DNA of 64,000 nucleotides from JAPPHA01 sp964291635 (lineage in GTDB: Bacteria; Pseudomonadota; Alphaproteobacteria; Rhodobacterales; Rhodobacteraceae): NCBI GenBank assembly GCA_964291635.2, contig OZ219890.1, positions 1,013,283 to 1,077,282 of the forward strand. The letters run 5' to 3'. Every line of letters starts with the position of its first letter. Position 1 is the stretch's first letter. This document shows, piece after piece, positions 63,371 to 64,000 of the stretch. The translations under genes and the position numbers were made by a program. Below the pieces are notes generated by a model that did no database searches, was not told where the DNA came from, and saw only the letters and a program-made list of their open reading frames with translations.

Positions 63371-64000
63371 ATGACCGCCATGAAAACCAAGAAAACGATT
63401 GCACGTCACTTCTGTGCTGCGCTTGTCCTCGGTTGCCTTTTGGCCGCTCCCGCCGTGGCCGAAATCTCCGCGAGCGAGATCGCGCGACTGGGACGAGACC
63501 TGATGCCGCTCGGCGGCGAGCGGGCCGGAAACGCCGCGGGTACCATTCCGGCATGGAACGGCGGCATCACGAGGCCGCCGTCGGGGTATTCCGTCGGCGA
63601 ACACCACCGCGATCCTTTCGCCCGGGACAGGCCGCTCTTCGTCATCAATGCCGGCAACCTCGACAGGTATCGCGACCGGCTCACGGTTGGTCACCAGCGC
63701 ATGCTGAGAGCCTATCCGAGCTTCAACATGCCGGTCTATCCGACCCGGCGGAGCGCCTCGGTACCGGAACGGATCTACGACGCCACGAGGCGCGTTGCCG
63801 CCACCGCGAAGCTCGTCGATGGCGGCAACGGTGTGGCAAACTCGGTGATCGGGATCCCGTTCCCGATCCCGAAGAACGGCCTCGAGGTGATCTGGAACCA
63901 CCTGCTCCGCTACAGGGGCGAGTCGGTTGCCTGCGTCATCGGACAGGCCGCGGTCACCCGCGGGGGGCAGGTATACGCTGGTCAAGCAGAGCATCGAGTC
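63371..64000 (+). CDS. DUF1329 (LolA-like) protein, partial at the right edge
   Basis: Frame from ATG 63371 (MTAMKTKKTIARHFCAALVL, signal peptide cleaved near AAPAVAEISASEI). The family opening is ASEIARLGRDLMPLGGERAG, NAAGTIPAWNGGI, followed by YPTRRSASVPERIYDATRRV and VIGIPFPIPKNGLEVIWNHL, RYRGES. Near 63973 one extra base shifts the expected QYTLVKQSI to another frame. It lies 14 bases after the DUF1302 stop, the usual tandem, and probably acts with it in outer-membrane lipid or hydrophobic-compound trafficking. Confidence 0.8.
   Translation, partial: MTAMKTKKTIARHFCAALVLGCLLAAPAVAEISASEIARLGRDLMPLGGERAGNAAGTIPAWNGGITRPPSGYSVGEHHRDPFARDRPLFVINAGNLDRYRDRLTVGHQRMLRAYPSFNMPVYPTRRSASVPERIYDATRRVAATAKLVDGGNGVANSVIGIPFPIPKNGLEVIWNHLLRYRGESVACVIGQAAVTRGGQVYAGQAEHRV

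Noticed and set aside
1..64000. tRNA, rRNA or CRISPR features
   Set aside because: Reading both strands by eye I found no convincing T-arm/anticodon arrangement, rRNA signature or regular repeat-spacer array. A covariance-model scan would be decisive.

Overview
The window looks like an accessory-rich stretch of an alphaproteobacterial chromosome, perhaps near Rhodobacterales. The clues are an ftsK tail beside a lolA-type gene, an invasion-associated locus B protein, ribose-type ABC operons, high GC and family-level protein resemblance; no rRNA, tRNA or marker gene confirms the taxon. No CRISPR array was seen. The window is unusually rich in toxin-antitoxin modules, insertion-sequence (IS) fragments and frameshifted genes. 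Intact metabolic operons (11.8-16.6, 23.0-31.3, 34.2-43.5 and 53.2-56.8 kb) alternate with decayed stretches.

Layout. 0-11 kb: remnants of IS1380-, IS110- and DUF4338-type transposases, a frameshifted AlbA_2-domain protein, a DUF433/DUF5615 toxin-antitoxin pair, a 5'-truncated TnpB, a TPR gene followed by a gene joining an HU DNA-binding domain to a large unknown domain, an isochorismatase remnant and a higBA module. 11.8-16.6 kb: a ribose-type ABC sugar importer (ATPase, permease, binding protein), a strong terminator and an IclR regulator. 16.7-22.9 kb: a graveyard of toxin-antitoxin modules, transposase fragments and a broken primase-like TOPRIM gene. 23.0-31.3 kb: a secreted trypsin-like protease, lolA, an ftsK tail, a sensor kinase fused to its own DNA-binding response regulator, a LysR regulator and an IalB-like protein. 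32-34 kb: a TnpB remnant, a glycosyltransferase and a decayed partial copy of the kinase.

34.2-43.5 kb is the best organised part. Eight tightly packed minus-strand genes encode a TorT-like binding protein, ABC ATPase, permease, pxpA, biotin carrier, biotin carboxylase and pxpB/pxpC, with a divergent LysR gene. I infer uptake and ATP-dependent processing of a cyclic amide such as 5-oxoproline, or a split urea-carboxylase-like enzyme. The biotin carboxylase carries a one-base frameshift in a homopolymer.

44-53 kb: a decayed higBA, a fragment resembling nucleoside 2-deoxyribosyltransferase/TIR-like enzymes with a coupled small ORF, a NYN-domain nuclease, and two well-delimited IS elements. One is an IS5/IS1182-like element (46993-48517) with a 3-bp duplication. 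The other is an IS66 element (50813-53072) with an 8-bp duplication that carries a DNA adenine methyltransferase upstream of its transposase and sits in the 3' end of a STAS gene. 53-57 kb: a nonulosonate-like sugar cassette (oxidoreductase, cytidylyltransferase, SDR) and a GT8 glycosyltransferase. 57-64 kb: parDE, a badly frameshifted autotransporter subtilase, a badly frameshifted DUF1302 gene and the start of its usual DUF1329 partner.

Many of these single-base disruptions could be real decay or uncorrected sequencing errors. Read-level checking would separate the two.
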